Source of the DNA: Campylobacter gracilis
GTDB lineage: Bacteria; Campylobacterota; Campylobacteria; Campylobacterales; Campylobacteraceae
Direction of reading: 5' to 3'
Length of the DNA: 64,000 bases
Assembly: GCF_018374135.1 (NCBI RefSeq)
Contig: NZ_JAHAFS010000005.1
Location: forward strand, 62,001 to 126,000
Shown: in pieces, positions 46,553 through 55,933 of the stretch
Layout of the letters: every line of letters starts with the position of its first letter
How positions within the stretch are numbered: the stretch's first letter is position 1
Program-made: the position numbers and the translations under genes
Notes under the pieces: model-generated
Database searches by the model: none
Told to the model about the DNA's origin: nothing
Seen by the model: only the letters and a program-made list of their open reading frames with translations

Positions 46553-47248
46553 TTAATCTGTGCCGTGATTTAGATCCCAATCGATCTCTCCTAGGCCGTG
46601 CGCGCGCAGATATTCGTTGCATTTGCTAAAGTGTCTGCAGCCGAAAAACGCTCCTCCTGCAAGCGGGCTAGGATGCGCGGCGGTTAAAATGAGATGCTTC
46701 TGCGCATCGATCAGCGCCGATTTTGCTTTGGCGAAATTTCCCCACAGCATAAAGACCAGGCTTTGCCGCCTCGCGCTTAAAATTTTAATCACGGCGTCGG
46801 TAAAAATTTGCCAGCCGAAGCCGCTGTGCGAGTTCGCACGGTTCGCGCCCACGCTAAGGCTCGCATTAAGTAGCAGCACGCCCTGCTTCGCCCAGTAGCT
46901 CAGATCGCCGCTTTCAGGCTCGCTGATACCCAGATCGCTCTTAATCTCTTTGTAGATATTTACGAGGCTAGGCGGAATTCGCACGCCGCGCGGTACCGAA
47001 AAGCTAAGCCCCATCGCCTGATGCGCGCCGTGGTATGGATCCTGCCCCAAAATCACCGCGCGCACCCGCTCAAACGGAGTGAGATTGAAGGCATTAAAGA
47101 TCAAATTTCCCGGCGGATAGACGATCTCGCGCGCCTTTGCGGCGAGCAGATTTTCTTTGATCTTCGCAAAATACTCGCTTAAAAATTCCTCCCTAAGCGC
47201 CTCTTTCCAGCCGCTCTCGATCCTCACGTCGTCTAAGTTTATCTGCAT
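46553..47248 (-). CDS. ung: Uracil-DNA glycosylase
   Basis: Family 1 UDG that removes uracil from DNA. Water-activating loop VILGQDPYHGAHQAMGLSFS (catalytic Asp), ground-state motif LLLNASLSV, and the Leu-intercalation loop with catalytic His in AAHPSPLAGGAFFGCRHFS. 231 aa is usual. Single gene; downstream is the diverged binding-protein gene. Confidence 0.97.
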   Translation of the reverse strand: MQINLDDVRIESGWKEALREEFLSEYFAKIKENLLAAKAREIVYPPGNLIFNAFNLTPFERVRAVILGQDPYHGAHQAMGLSFSVPRGVRIPPSLVNIYKEIKSDLGISEPESGDLSYWAKQGVLLLNASLSVGANRANSHSGFGWQIFTDAVIKILSARRQSLVFMLWGNFAKAKSALIDAQKHLILTAAHPSPLAGGAFFGCRHFSKCNEYLRAHGLGEIDWDLNHGTD

Positions 47249-47540
47249 GCTAGCCCTTTAAGCTTTAATGAATTAACGCTCTAATTTTACAATAAATTTT
47301 AAAAATAGTATCGCTCGCAAGCCGCTACGAAAGATATATGCGAAAGCAGCGATAAAATTTGAGCCGGTTTCATTCGGCCTTTGTGATCTCCTACTTTATG
47401 TAAAACCCACTATATCATTATTTTATCTACTTTGATAAACGTCCGTAAGACTAAAGTCCAATCTTTCAAATTTTTAAATTTTATCCCAAAAGCTTTTAAA
47501 TTTAGTTCGCAACGTTATATTAAATCGACCATAAGTAAAT

Positions 47541-48164
47541 TTAGCGCACGCTATAATATCCTAAAGTATTTATTTGAACTATATTAAGTTCCGGATAAAA
47601 AATAACCTCGTGATCATAATCGTCCGGCTGTCCCCATTCGTGCTCTTTTTTGTGCCATATTCGCCTTTTATCGTTCACTATTGCCGTTATATTTAAATTT
47701 TTGATCGAACCATATATCAAATACTCCCGACTGCCGGCATAATGATAGGACGGCATCGCCCACGATAGTTTAAATTCGTGCAAATTTGTAGTTTCAGCTA
47801 TGCAATCGGACTTGGAAACAAACTCATAGCCCTCTTGCAACATTTTTTGTTGCGTCAAAATAAAAGGCTTATCCGCCTTTATAAAATGTGCGTAACAGAT
47901 ACAAGTCTGTATTTTTTCACTACACGATAAAGGAGGACTTTTTTTGCGATAGATAAGCAAAGTTTCTCCCTTCGTATTTGTTAAAGCTTCAAATTTAGCC
48001 AAATTTTTATTTTCTATATATGAAAAATCCGTATTAAGGGGTGAAAATAGAAAGGCTATAAATAAAACAAACAATATCAATGCCGCAAACGGTAATATCA
48101 ATGCTGCGAGTATGGCGATCTTGATGGCTTTCCACAATGTTTTTAATATCTTTACTGCTTGCAT
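47541..48164 (-). CDS. Hypothetical membrane-anchored protein
   Basis: 207 aa. A strong N-terminal membrane helix (residues about 14-42, IAILAALILPFAALILFVLF and on) is followed by an extracytoplasmic or cytosolic soluble domain with four Cys residues (SCSEKIQTCICYAHF, KSDCIAE). The rest has no motif I recognise. Composition is more AT-rich than most neighbours and it stands alone, so recent acquisition is possible. Confidence 0.65.
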   Translation of the reverse strand: MQAVKILKTLWKAIKIAILAALILPFAALILFVLFIAFLFSPLNTDFSYIENKNLAKFEALTNTKGETLLIYRKKSPPLSCSEKIQTCICYAHFIKADKPFILTQQKMLQEGYEFVSKSDCIAETTNLHEFKLSWAMPSYHYAGSREYLIYGSIKNLNITAIVNDKRRIWHKKEHEWGQPDDYDHEVIFYPELNIVQINTLGYYSVR

Positions 48165-48243
48165 TAAGATTTATCTCCTCTCTATTTTAAAATTTACTGC
48201 GGTATTTATAAACCGCGCCGCCGACCTTAGCGGCTTTAAAATT

Positions 48244-48840
48244 TCATCGCACGAGCTTGCCTCTAAGGCCGTAATAAGGATAATCCATCGCCGCAGCGGC
48301 AACCTCTCGCGCCTGGACACCCGCGAATTTCTCGATCACGCAAAGACCAAGCTCGATAGAGCTGCTCACGCCGCCAGCAGTGATGATCTCGCCTCCTTCG
48401 GGCAGGCTTTCGCGTACGAGTCGCTCGCGCACCACATCCGCGCAGTAAGGCGCCAGCAGATCGTAGCAAAACGGGTGCGTGGTCGCGCGCCTACCTCGCA
48501 AAAACCCCGCCGCGCCCAGAAGCAACGAACCGGTGCAAACGCTAAACTTATACTTCGCATCGCGCGCGGTCGCTAGCCACGAGATGAAGCCTACATCGCC
48601 CCTCAGGCGTCGCGTCGCCATACCGCCGGGCACAAAAACCGCATCAAAGCCGCCTAGATCCATCGTGATCTCGCCCGCATCGATCGCAAGACCGCCGCTG
48701 TCCGAAACCTGTCGCTCGCGCGAGCAAAACCTCATCTCAAGCTGCGGGAGGACAGCTTTGAGCCTTAGCATACAATCGTAAAATCCCACAAAATCGAGGT
48801 GCGTCTGTCCGCTAAACATCACAAGCGCTAGATTTTTCAT
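48244..48840 (-). CDS. DJ-1/PfpI family protein
   Basis: Class I glutamine-amidotransferase-like fold, 198 aa. LALVMFSGQTHLDFVGFYD, FDAVFVPGGMATRRL, and the nucleophile elbow in FSVCTGSLLLGAAGFLRGRRATTHP, which with ITAGGVSSSIELGL is the pattern of the isonitrile hydratase/AraC-N-terminal branch. The catalytic Cys is in SVCTGS. Reaction unknown; members include chaperone/glyoxalase-like proteins and isonitrile hydratase. No linked partner gene. Confidence 0.9.
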   Translation of the reverse strand: MKNLALVMFSGQTHLDFVGFYDCMLRLKAVLPQLEMRFCSRERQVSDSGGLAIDAGEITMDLGGFDAVFVPGGMATRRLRGDVGFISWLATARDAKYKFSVCTGSLLLGAAGFLRGRRATTHPFCYDLLAPYCADVVRERLVRESLPEGGEIITAGGVSSSIELGLCVIEKFAGVQAREVAAAAMDYPYYGLRGKLVR

Positions 48841-49130
48841 AATCCGTCCTTTAAAATTTATCGCTCGCCTATGAGCTTTCGGTTTGCCGCCGCTGCAATT
48901 ATCGGCGCGGCAAGTCGTAAAATACGCGACGGCTAAATTTTGATACAGCAGACTGTCAAAAACCCACTCAAATAAATTTTAAATTTTACTCGCGTTAAAA
49001 ACTCGCATAAATTTTACCGCCCACGAATGAAATTTCAGAAGCGATTTAAAATTTGCGCGCCTTTTATTCTGCTTTATTCAAATTAGAAAAAGCTCGCACG
49101 CCCGCATAGTGCAGCCTTTTTGAAATATTC

Positions 49131-49811
49131 TCAAATTCCAAATTCCAAACCCCCCTCGTCGTATTTCCATTCAAACGGCGTTTTGTAATTCGTCCAAATT
49201 TCATACGCGCGTTCGTTTAGCCGCTCAATCAACGCAGAAATCCCTAAATCGTCGCCCGCTATCTCCATCATCAAATGCCAATTGTCCAAATCGGCGGGGT
49301 TTTCGGTGTGGATGGATTTTTCGCGCGGCAGATAATACACAAAATCGCCCGTATCGAAGGGAAATAAAGTATGGCATAGCGCAATGCCGTAAATTTTTTG
49401 GGCAAATACGGTCGGAAGCTGCGCATCCGAATAGCCAAAAGTTGAAACGTATAAAAAGCTGCGCAAAATGCTCGCTAAATTTCTGCAGACCGGCGCAAAG
49501 GCGTATCTGCATGCCTGCTGCGTTAAGGCGCCGTTTCGAATAAAACTTATGGCACTATCGATCTCTTTTCTTCTTGCTTGCACGTATTTAATCTTTTTAA
49601 ATCGCCAAGCCTGCAAAAGCTGCAAAGATTTGTCGATAACTCGCAGATGTTTGTCTCTTTTTTCATCCGCCGTGCCGTTTAGCTCCGCGATCCTCGCAAC
49701 GGCCTGCCTCCAAAACGGAATTAAGGTCTCCGCCCATCCCAAGTAGCTAAGATAAAGCGCGTTCGGCTCCTCTTTTTCAAAAGCCGCTCTCATCTGCGTA
49801 AGTTTTATCAT
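49131..49811 (-). CDS. Hypothetical protein
   Basis: 226 aa, predicted cytosolic, mainly alpha-helical and rich in Arg/Trp/Tyr, with no signal or membrane span. Segments such as YLGWAETLIPFWRQAVARI and DTGDFVYYLPREKS are readable but match no family I know. The ATG follows a weak ribosome site. Genes on either side (DJ-1 type, thyX) suggest nothing of its role. Confidence 0.65.
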   Translation of the reverse strand: MIKLTQMRAAFEKEEPNALYLSYLGWAETLIPFWRQAVARIAELNGTADEKRDKHLRVIDKSLQLLQAWRFKKIKYVQARRKEIDSAISFIRNGALTQQACRYAFAPVCRNLASILRSFLYVSTFGYSDAQLPTVFAQKIYGIALCHTLFPFDTGDFVYYLPREKSIHTENPADLDNWHLMMEIAGDDLGISALIERLNERAYEIWTNYKTPFEWKYDEGGLEFGI

Positions 49812-49846
49812 CGCAAGCCCCTTATATCAAAATTTTATCCCGCTCG

Positions 49847-50485
49847 CTACTCCTCATCCTGCATCTTCTCGCCGCCCGCCATGCAGCTTTGGAATATAAA
49901 TTTATGCTCCTGCGGCAGAGCTTCGTAAATTTTACCCGCAAGCTCGCGGATCTCCCAAAGTGCCGCCTTGCTAGAGCGTAGAGCGAGGAAGTTTTGCAAG
50001 CTGCGAGCGTTTATGCTCCAGCTAAGCTCGCTCTTGTAACACTCAGGCAGGCAATATTTGGCGATATCAAGGCTGATTGGAGTTTGTAAGATTACGCGCA
50101 GATTTTCAAGAGCTGCGATACTTGCATTATCGACCGCTTCGTTGCCGGTAAGCACGATGTATCGCGCGGCATTTTCGAAGTCTCCTTGCGCGAAGCTACC
50201 CTCGCCGCGCAATTCTTTGAGAGTGTAGCGCGTGGATTTTACGCTAAGGCTTGCTAGGCGGTGGCGCGCCAGCTCCTGAAGCAGCGCGCGCGAAATACCG
50301 CTGATGTAGAAGTTGTAGTAGAGATGCTCGAGCGTGCTTGAATGCTTGAGTTGGTTGCCGACGCGGTCTATTAGCGCTAGGTCTTTGGCGCCGCCGCAAT
50401 CGCCGCGCTCAAAGCTCTGCCAGCAGGTGCGGATGGCGTTTGAGCAGACCCAAAGCGGAGTGAAATTTAGAAGTTTGACTTGCAT
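49847..50485 (-). CDS. thyX: FAD-dependent thymidylate synthase
   Basis: Flavin-dependent dTMP synthesis replacing ThyA. The ThyX signature is RHRLASLSVKSTRYT (R-H-R-x2-S-x7-S-x-R-Y variant; compare family RHR...S.xxxSxRY), with the C-terminal NARSLQNFLALRSSKAALWEIREL (dUMP-binding). The start was set at 50485 (MQVKLLNFTPL) since AAAGGA precedes it; an in-frame start nine codons earlier is less likely. 212 aa. No folA/thyA nearby. Confidence 0.95.
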   Translation of the reverse strand: MQVKLLNFTPLWVCSNAIRTCWQSFERGDCGGAKDLALIDRVGNQLKHSSTLEHLYYNFYISGISRALLQELARHRLASLSVKSTRYTLKELRGEGSFAQGDFENAARYIVLTGNEAVDNASIAALENLRVILQTPISLDIAKYCLPECYKSELSWSINARSLQNFLALRSSKAALWEIRELAGKIYEALPQEHKFIFQSCMAGGEKMQDEE

Positions 50486-50610
50486 GTTTATCCTTTGAAA
50501 TTTTAAGCGCATTTTAACGCTATCGCACTTTTAAACCGATAAAATTTCGCAAAACGATGCTTTTAATAAACGAAGCTTACGCATAGCTTTGCAAGCAGAA
50601 GCGCCCCATT

Positions 50611-51240
50611 TTATCTTTTTTCACTGCCGCCGCCGCGAGAGATTAAAATTTCATCCAGCCCGTAGCGCGTGTGCGGGTATTTGCTAGGCTCACCACGCCC
50701 CAAAGCCACGACGATCGCAGGACGAAATTTCGTCTCTAAAGCGCAGAATTTTTCCAAAGCTGTGGCGTCAAAGCCGGTCATTATGCACGAGCGCACGTCA
50801 AAGCCCTCGGCAATATTAGCGATATTTGCCGCTAAGATATAAAGCTGCTTGGTCGCGTAGTTCATCAGCGCTTCGTCGTCTAAGCCCGCAAATTTCGCGC
50901 GGAAATAATTCATCGCAGCTTCATATTTTTGCGGAGTGTTTGCGCGACGGCGGACGGTTCGTTCTAAATGCTCCTCGCCCACGCGCAGATCGTTACGCGC
51001 GATTAAAATCACGGCGTGCGAGCACTCGGCTACTTGTGGCTGGCTGTTGCAGGCTACAGAAAGCTCTTTTAGCTCGCAAGGATCCGAGATTATCATCATC
51101 CTCCAAGGCTCCAATCCGCATGAACTAGGACTTAAGCGCGCAAGATCAAGTATCTCGCGCACGAGCTCGCTATTTAGTTTATCACCGCAAAATTTACGGT
51201 AGCTGTGGCGAGAGAGCATCACTTCTTTTATCGATTTCAT
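50611..51240 (-). CDS. Nitroreductase family protein (NfsA/RdxA-like)
   Basis: FMN-dependent NAD(P)H oxidoreductase of the nitroreductase fold. MLSRHSYRKFCGDKL (phosphate-binding Arg pair), LARLSPSSCGLEPWRMMIIS and the C-terminal GRGEPSKYPHTRYGLDEI match the family. 209 aa from ATG 51240, which has AAGAAGAT upstream; an open frame continues upstream but only as antisense to the transporter gene region. Substrate unknown; in Campylobacterota such enzymes activate nitroimidazoles. Confidence 0.88.
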   Translation of the reverse strand: MKSIKEVMLSRHSYRKFCGDKLNSELVREILDLARLSPSSCGLEPWRMMIISDPCELKELSVACNSQPQVAECSHAVILIARNDLRVGEEHLERTVRRRANTPQKYEAAMNYFRAKFAGLDDEALMNYATKQLYILAANIANIAEGFDVRSCIMTGFDATALEKFCALETKFRPAIVVALGRGEPSKYPHTRYGLDEILISRGGGSEKR

Positions 51241-51361
51241 TTTATCTTCTTTAAAATTCGCGGCATTATAGCGGGTTTGCCTAAATTCCACCCGACTAGC
51301 TTGGCGAGTTAAGCTATATTTTGCTAATATTGCCCTTTCAAATTCCGCTACAAGGCATAAT

Positions 51362-52711
51362 ATGAATGATAAATTCAGCAAAATCGGCTTCATTCTCGCA
51401 GTCGCAGGCAGCGCCGTAGGGCTCGGTAATGCGTGGAAATTCCCCACTTTAGTAGGCACCAACGGCGGCAGCGCCTTTATCTTGCTATATCTTTTGCTGA
51501 CGCTTTTGGTTAGCTTCGTGATCTTTTTAGCCGAGATCGTCATCGGCAGGCTAAGCGAAAGCGATCCGGTGCGCGCGTTTGAAAAGCTCGCGCCCTCATA
51601 CAAAGGCGCATGGAAATACGCGGGATTTTTTATGATTAGCGCGCTTTTGATCTATGCTTTTTACAGCGTCGTAATGGGCTGGATCCTAAAATACGTAGTC
51701 TCAAGCGCTTTGTATCTGCCAAAAAGTATAGATGAAAGCGGCGCAGCGTTTAAAGCGCTTTTAGGTAGCGACTTTTCAAGCGCGGCGGTGTGCTTCACCA
51801 TAGCGTCGGCGTTTTGCTTTTTCATCGTATCTAAAGGTGTCAAAAGCGGCATCGAGCGACTTAATGTCTGGATGATGCCTGCGCTATTTATTTTGCTGGT
51901 TTTAATGCTAATTTACGCCGCGAGTTTTGATGGATTCGGACGTAGCGCAAAATTCTTACTAGTGCCAGATTTTTCCAAGCTTAATAAGGATAGCGTTCTT
52001 TCGGCGCTAGGACTTGCATTTTTTACGCTTTCGCTGGGCGTTACGACGATTATGACCTATGCTGCGAGCCTGCCTGCGCGCACCAATATCCTAACCTCAA
52101 GCATAAATATCGTCTGCATTAATGTCCTAATCGGCGTGATGATGGGGCTTATCGTCTTTACTTTCATCTTTGAATTCGGCGGCGATCCCAAAACGCAAGG
52201 TCCAGGGCTAGTGTTTGTCTCACTGGTGGTGCTTTTTTCAAAGCTTGGTGCGATCGGAAACATCCTAGCCTTTTTATTTTTTACCTCGCTGTTATTCGCG
52301 GCGATTACTTCTGCAATTTCGATGCTGGAGCCTGCGATTTATTATCTCGTAAACTCCCGCAAGCTAAGCCGCAAGCGCGCTTCGCTTTTAGTTTTTGCCG
52401 TGACGTATGTTTTAGGGATATGCTGCATTTTGGGTTATTACGGGGGCACGAGCGAGTATTTTAGCCTAGGTGGCAAGAGCTTTTTTGACGCGCTTGATTA
52501 CCTAACCTCGAATATCTTAATGCCTCTTAGCGGCATAATTGTGGCGATTTTCGTAGGATTCGTGATCAAAAAACGAGCCGTCGAAATTCTACTGCGCCCA
52601 TATATGGGACGAATGGGCTTTAAGCTGTGGTATTTCGTGCTACTGCGCTTCGTAGCGCCAGCCGCGATCGTAGTGATAGCGCTCAATCAGCTAAAAATTT
52701 TAAATTTTTAA
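51362..52711 (+). CDS. Neurotransmitter:sodium symporter (NSS/SNF) family transporter 1
   Basis: Sodium-coupled amino-acid importer of the LeuT fold, 449 aa with about 11-12 helices. The N-terminal KIGFILAVAGSAVGLGNAWKFPTLVGTNGGSAFI is the family signature with the Na+/substrate-binding unwound TM1. It shares the same start with the next gene, showing tandem duplication. The substrate is not deducible; Campylobacter NSS proteins are thought to import amino acids. A weak -10-like TATATT lies about 45 bases upstream of the ATG. Confidence 0.93.
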   Translation: MNDKFSKIGFILAVAGSAVGLGNAWKFPTLVGTNGGSAFILLYLLLTLLVSFVIFLAEIVIGRLSESDPVRAFEKLAPSYKGAWKYAGFFMISALLIYAFYSVVMGWILKYVVSSALYLPKSIDESGAAFKALLGSDFSSAAVCFTIASAFCFFIVSKGVKSGIERLNVWMMPALFILLVLMLIYAASFDGFGRSAKFLLVPDFSKLNKDSVLSALGLAFFTLSLGVTTIMTYAASLPARTNILTSSINIVCINVLIGVMMGLIVFTFIFEFGGDPKTQGPGLVFVSLVVLFSKLGAIGNILAFLFFTSLLFAAITSAISMLEPAIYYLVNSRKLSRKRASLLVFAVTYVLGICCILGYYGGTSEYFSLGGKSFFDALDYLTSNILMPLSGIIVAIFVGFVIKKRAVEILLRPYMGRMGFKLWYFVLLRFVAPAAIVVIALNQLKILNF

Positions 52712-52861
52712 ATTTTGCAAAGCGGATGGATAACATGGAAGTTAAAATTTGGCGCTGAAGCAGTCTAAAAGTAGCGAGCCAAATTTCATAGCGAGATGCG
52801 GCGGTAGTTTGGAATTTTAAAATTCCGTAGCTTTAAAATTTGAAAAATCATCGGAGCGAAA

Positions 52862-54205
52862 ATGAACGATAAATTTAGTAAAATCGGCTTCATACTTGCC
52901 GTCGCAGGCGGCGCAGTGGGGCTTGGCAACGCGTGGAAATTCCCCACCCTCGTGGGTCAAAACGGCGGCAGCGCCTTCGTGCTTTTATACCTCGCGCTCA
53001 CGCTGGGCGTAGGCTTTAGCATATTTTTAGCCGAGATGGCGCTAGGCAGGCTAAGCGGGCGGGATCTACCGAGCGCGTACGAGACGCTGGCGCCGCGCGG
53101 CGGGCGCAAATGGCGCGCGGGAGGCGTTTTTATCGCGGGCGGCATGCTGGTGCTATCCTTTTACCTCGTCATCCTCGGCTGGGTGATCCGCTACATATTT
53201 TTGGGCTTTTCTCCGCTGCCCGCAACCGCCGAGGAAGCGGGCGCCGTCTTTGACGATCTCATCTCGCATTCGCTAGCCACGAGCCTGGGCTTTTACGCGC
53301 TTGCGCTCGTGCTGACGCTCTGTGTCGTTGCGCGCGGCATCAAAAGCGGTATAGAGCGGCTAAACGTCGTGATGATGCCACTGCTTTTCGTGCTGCTGCT
53401 CGCGATGCTTGCGTATGCGTGCACGATGCAGGGCTTCGGCGCGGCGGCGAAATTTCTTTTCTACCCCGACTTCGGCAAAATCACCGTTAACTCCGTCCTA
53501 TCCGCGCTCGGGCTCGCGCTCTTTACCCTGTGCGTGGGCGTCGGCTGTATCGCGGCATACGCAGCGTCGCTTAGCGAGGGGGTGCGGCTGGTGCGAAGCT
53601 CGGTAAACATTGTATTTATCAACATCGCGATCGGGCTAATGATGGGGCTCATCGTCTTTACCTTCATCTTCGAATTCCGCGCCGATCCTGCGCAGGGTGC
53701 GGGGCTCGTCTTCGTCTCGCTCACTACGATGTTTGCAAAAATGGGGCTAGCGGGGCAGGTTCTTGAAGTCGCGTTTTTCGTCTCGCTCTTTTTCGCGGGG
53801 ATCACGAGCGCGGTTTCGATGATCGAGCCCTTCGTCTTTTATCTCATCGGCAGGTTTAAAATTTCGCGCCTGCGCGCAGTCTGCATCTCTGGGTGCGCCA
53901 TAGCGGTGCTAGGCGCATGCTCGCTGCTATCGATGCACGTGGATTATGCGAGCAGGTTTAAGCTTTTCGGCGCAAGCTTTTTTGGCTGCTTGGATTTCGT
54001 AAGCTCAAACGTCATGCTGCCTCTAGGCGCGCTAACCTCGGCGATCTTCGTGGGCTTCGTGATGGATGCGCAGCGCCTGCGCGGGCTTTTCGGCGCCGAT
54101 ATGGGCGAGCTGGGATTTAAAATTTGGTACTTTTCACTGCGCTTCGTAGCGCCCGTCGCGATCGTGATCATAATGGCAAATCTACTGTTTTTCAGCGGGA
54201 AGTAG
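52862..54205 (+). CDS. Neurotransmitter:sodium symporter (NSS/SNF) family transporter 2
   Basis: 447 aa, same LeuT-like layout as the preceding gene and nearly identical in TM1 (KIGFILAVAGGAVGLGNAWKFPTL) and around GLMMGLIVFTFIFEF. It diverges strongly in the loops and in TM3-TM5. It is more GC-rich at codon third positions than copy 1. The 150-base gap between the two has no hairpin, so they could share a transcript. Likely two importers of different amino acids. Confidence 0.93.
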   Translation: MNDKFSKIGFILAVAGGAVGLGNAWKFPTLVGQNGGSAFVLLYLALTLGVGFSIFLAEMALGRLSGRDLPSAYETLAPRGGRKWRAGGVFIAGGMLVLSFYLVILGWVIRYIFLGFSPLPATAEEAGAVFDDLISHSLATSLGFYALALVLTLCVVARGIKSGIERLNVVMMPLLFVLLLAMLAYACTMQGFGAAAKFLFYPDFGKITVNSVLSALGLALFTLCVGVGCIAAYAASLSEGVRLVRSSVNIVFINIAIGLMMGLIVFTFIFEFRADPAQGAGLVFVSLTTMFAKMGLAGQVLEVAFFVSLFFAGITSAVSMIEPFVFYLIGRFKISRLRAVCISGCAIAVLGACSLLSMHVDYASRFKLFGASFFGCLDFVSSNVMLPLGALTSAIFVGFVMDAQRLRGLFGADMGELGFKIWYFSLRFVAPVAIVIIMANLLFFSGK

Positions 54206-54335
54206 GAAACGATTCGGTTAAATTTAGGCGGCACGGGTTTAAATTTAATCCTCTTTGCGCGAGCTAAATTTAAACGTTAACATCGCAGCCCGTTAGGCTC
54301 GTATTTTAACTAAAGTTTTGTTAAAGGAGTAAATT

Positions 54336-54743
54336 TTGAAAGCTCTTAAATTTCTAGCCAAAGCCCTAATCGCCGTGCTCGGCATTTGTGTGATCGTCGG
54401 CGCGCTTAATTACAGCGGGTTTAGCTTCGGCGATCTAAAATGGCTTAGCAAAGATGAACTTTTAGACAATTTTATCCAAGATCAATTTAATGATTATATC
54501 TACGACTGCTATTTATCAAAATTTAGCAGAATAGACGATTGCAAAAAAGATATTTTTTACGAACTTGATTCAAATCTTACCGAAATAGACATATTAAATA
54601 AGATCGAAAAAATTGTACAGAATGATAATAATCAAACGAAGATTAATAAAATCATCGCTTTGAATTTTATATTCATAAATTGGGAATTGAATTATTTTAG
54701 TGTAGGTACAATATTTGGATATTCCGTTAAGTCTATCGTATAG
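54336..54743 (+). CDS. Hypothetical protein with N-terminal membrane segment
   Basis: 135 aa, TTG start behind AAAGGAG (8-base spacing). An N-terminal hydrophobic helix (LAKALIAVLGICVIVGALNY) is followed by an Asp/Asn/Ile-rich domain with two Cys (IYDCYLSKFSRIDDCKKD). The first 45 codons resemble the chromosome in composition; after that the gene turns AT-rich, like the decayed element to the right, so the reading frame may be a fusion of host and island DNA. No family recognised. Confidence 0.6.
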   Translation: MKALKFLAKALIAVLGICVIVGALNYSGFSFGDLKWLSKDELLDNFIQDQFNDYIYDCYLSKFSRIDDCKKDIFYELDSNLTEIDILNKIEKIVQNDNNQTKINKIIALNFIFINWELNYFSVGTIFGYSVKSIV

Positions 54744-54803
54744 TTTAGGTTTATTTTTACATTCTGATATTTTATATGAGTTTTTAATATAAAATATATT
54801 ATA

Positions 54804-54998
54804 CTAGCTATAATGGACTAGAATATTTTTGTCTTTAGGAAAATTGATTTTAAAGTACGTATTCCAAAAATAGTATCTATTCCACTCATTGTCTCGTTTA
54901 TATCGTTCATTATCATCTTTCAAAGTCCAAGCGATTTTCTTATTGCTTATGATATTTTTGCTTATATCGTTTAAAGTAAAATTTTTTCTAACTTCCTC
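54804..54998 (-). pseudogene. Gene fragment without a start codon
   Basis: A 64-codon open stretch on the minus strand with protein-like composition (RKNFTLNDISKNIISNKKI, then NEWNRYYFWNTYFKINFP) that ends at TAG 54804. The frame has no ATG, GTG or TTG near its beginning and follows the excisionase pseudogene directly, after GAGGAAG. It reads as the remnant of an island gene cut at the 5' end. No family known. Confidence 0.4.
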
Positions 54999-55006
54999 TT
55001 TTTATA

Positions 55007-55213
55007 TTAAACAGCGACTTCATCTTGCGCCGCCTTTCTCATAAAAAACGCCTCTACTTCAGAGGGGTCAAAAAAGGTGATATTTTTGCTAAATTTTATC
55101 GGTCTTAGAAAGCCTTGTTTAGCAAAATACCACAACCGTGCTTAAGCCTATGCGTAGATACTAGCAATCTGCGCCGCCCTTAGATACTTCGGTTTAACTT
55201 CGCTTTTTCTCAT
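55007..55213 (-). pseudogene. AlpA/excisionase-like HTH gene with two compensating frameshifts
   Basis: From ATG 55213 the frame reads RKSEVKPKYLRAAQIASIYA then hits TAG and TAA, and resumes as WYFAKQGFLRPIKFSKNITF...DPSEVEAFF, ending at TAA 55007. Between the stops the +1 frame gives IGLSTV, exactly what a MerR/AlpA-type winged helix needs (YxIGLSTVWYFAKQG). A base lost and another gained about 20 bases apart would explain it. The intact protein, 69 aa, would be an excisionase or regulator for the element. Confidence 0.7.
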
Positions 55214-55507
55214 TGCTTAGCCTTTATTATTTGGATTATCCTTGCAAAGATTAGGCGAATTATGGCAAAAAATAAAATTTTAATCTAGCGCAAAAATAGC
55301 GTGAAAATCGATGTTAGAAATAAATTTTTATCAGAGAACAGATGTAAAAAATAAAAAGTTTACGGCTTTTAATGTATATTTTTAAAAACTTGCATTGATT
55401 GAGATGTAAAAAATAAATTTCTTATGTCGATTTTTATGTAAGAAATTTATTTTTATGTAAAAATTGTAATTGTTTTTTAAAAAATAAAATTCTTTTTTAT
55501 CAATATT
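55214..55507. other. Non-coding AT-rich island stretch with short repeats
   Basis: No gene seen. GATGTAAAAAATAAA occurs exactly at 55341-55355 and 55403-55417, and related words (ATGTAAGAAATTTA, ATGTAAAAATTG) follow. Could be a control region of the element. Confidence 0.5.
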
Positions 55508-55917
55508 CTAAGGGCTTGAATATCTTTTAATAGTTGTTGTCTTACTTATTTTATTTTTTGTCTGCTCTAAAATAAGGTCAAAAACCCTATCGTCAAAGCT
55601 CCTATTTATTTCTGATAAAGTTGTTTTTCTTATCAGGGTTTTCAAGTCCCTATCTAGGGCATTTGAAAGTTTGTTTATGTTGTCTATTATTCCCTTTTTA
55701 GTGAATTCATCTTCTTCGCTAAGCAATAAAATTTTAACATTTGGTGTTTCCTTACTTTCAAACATAATATCATTTATTAAAGTTTCGGACGGATACTCAG
55801 ATAAATCAATTACTGATTTTTGATAAAAATATCTTAAGCTATCAAGCACTTCTATACCTTTTTTAGCGGCGTTGATGTTAGGTAATTAATAGGTTTTTTA
55901 GTTACCCCAACTGCCAT
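55508..55917 (-). pseudogene. Island gene of unknown function, frameshifted near its 5' end
   Basis: An ATG at 55917 opens MAVGVTKKPINYL and soon stops; the neighbouring frame continues NINAAKKGIEVLDSLRYFYQ and then about 105 more residues (SETLINDIMFESKETP; DDRVFDLILEQTKNKISK) to 55508. A single indel near 55878 would join them into a 136-residue protein. A shorter product starting at GTG 55849 is the alternative. Family not recognised. Confidence 0.5.
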
Positions 55918-55933
55918 AAATAAAGGTCAATTG

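Noticed and set aside
51241..51603. N-terminal extension of the nitroreductase frame
   Set aside because: It is antisense to the NSS transporter start region and lacks nitroreductase similarity; the ATG at 51240 suits the family.
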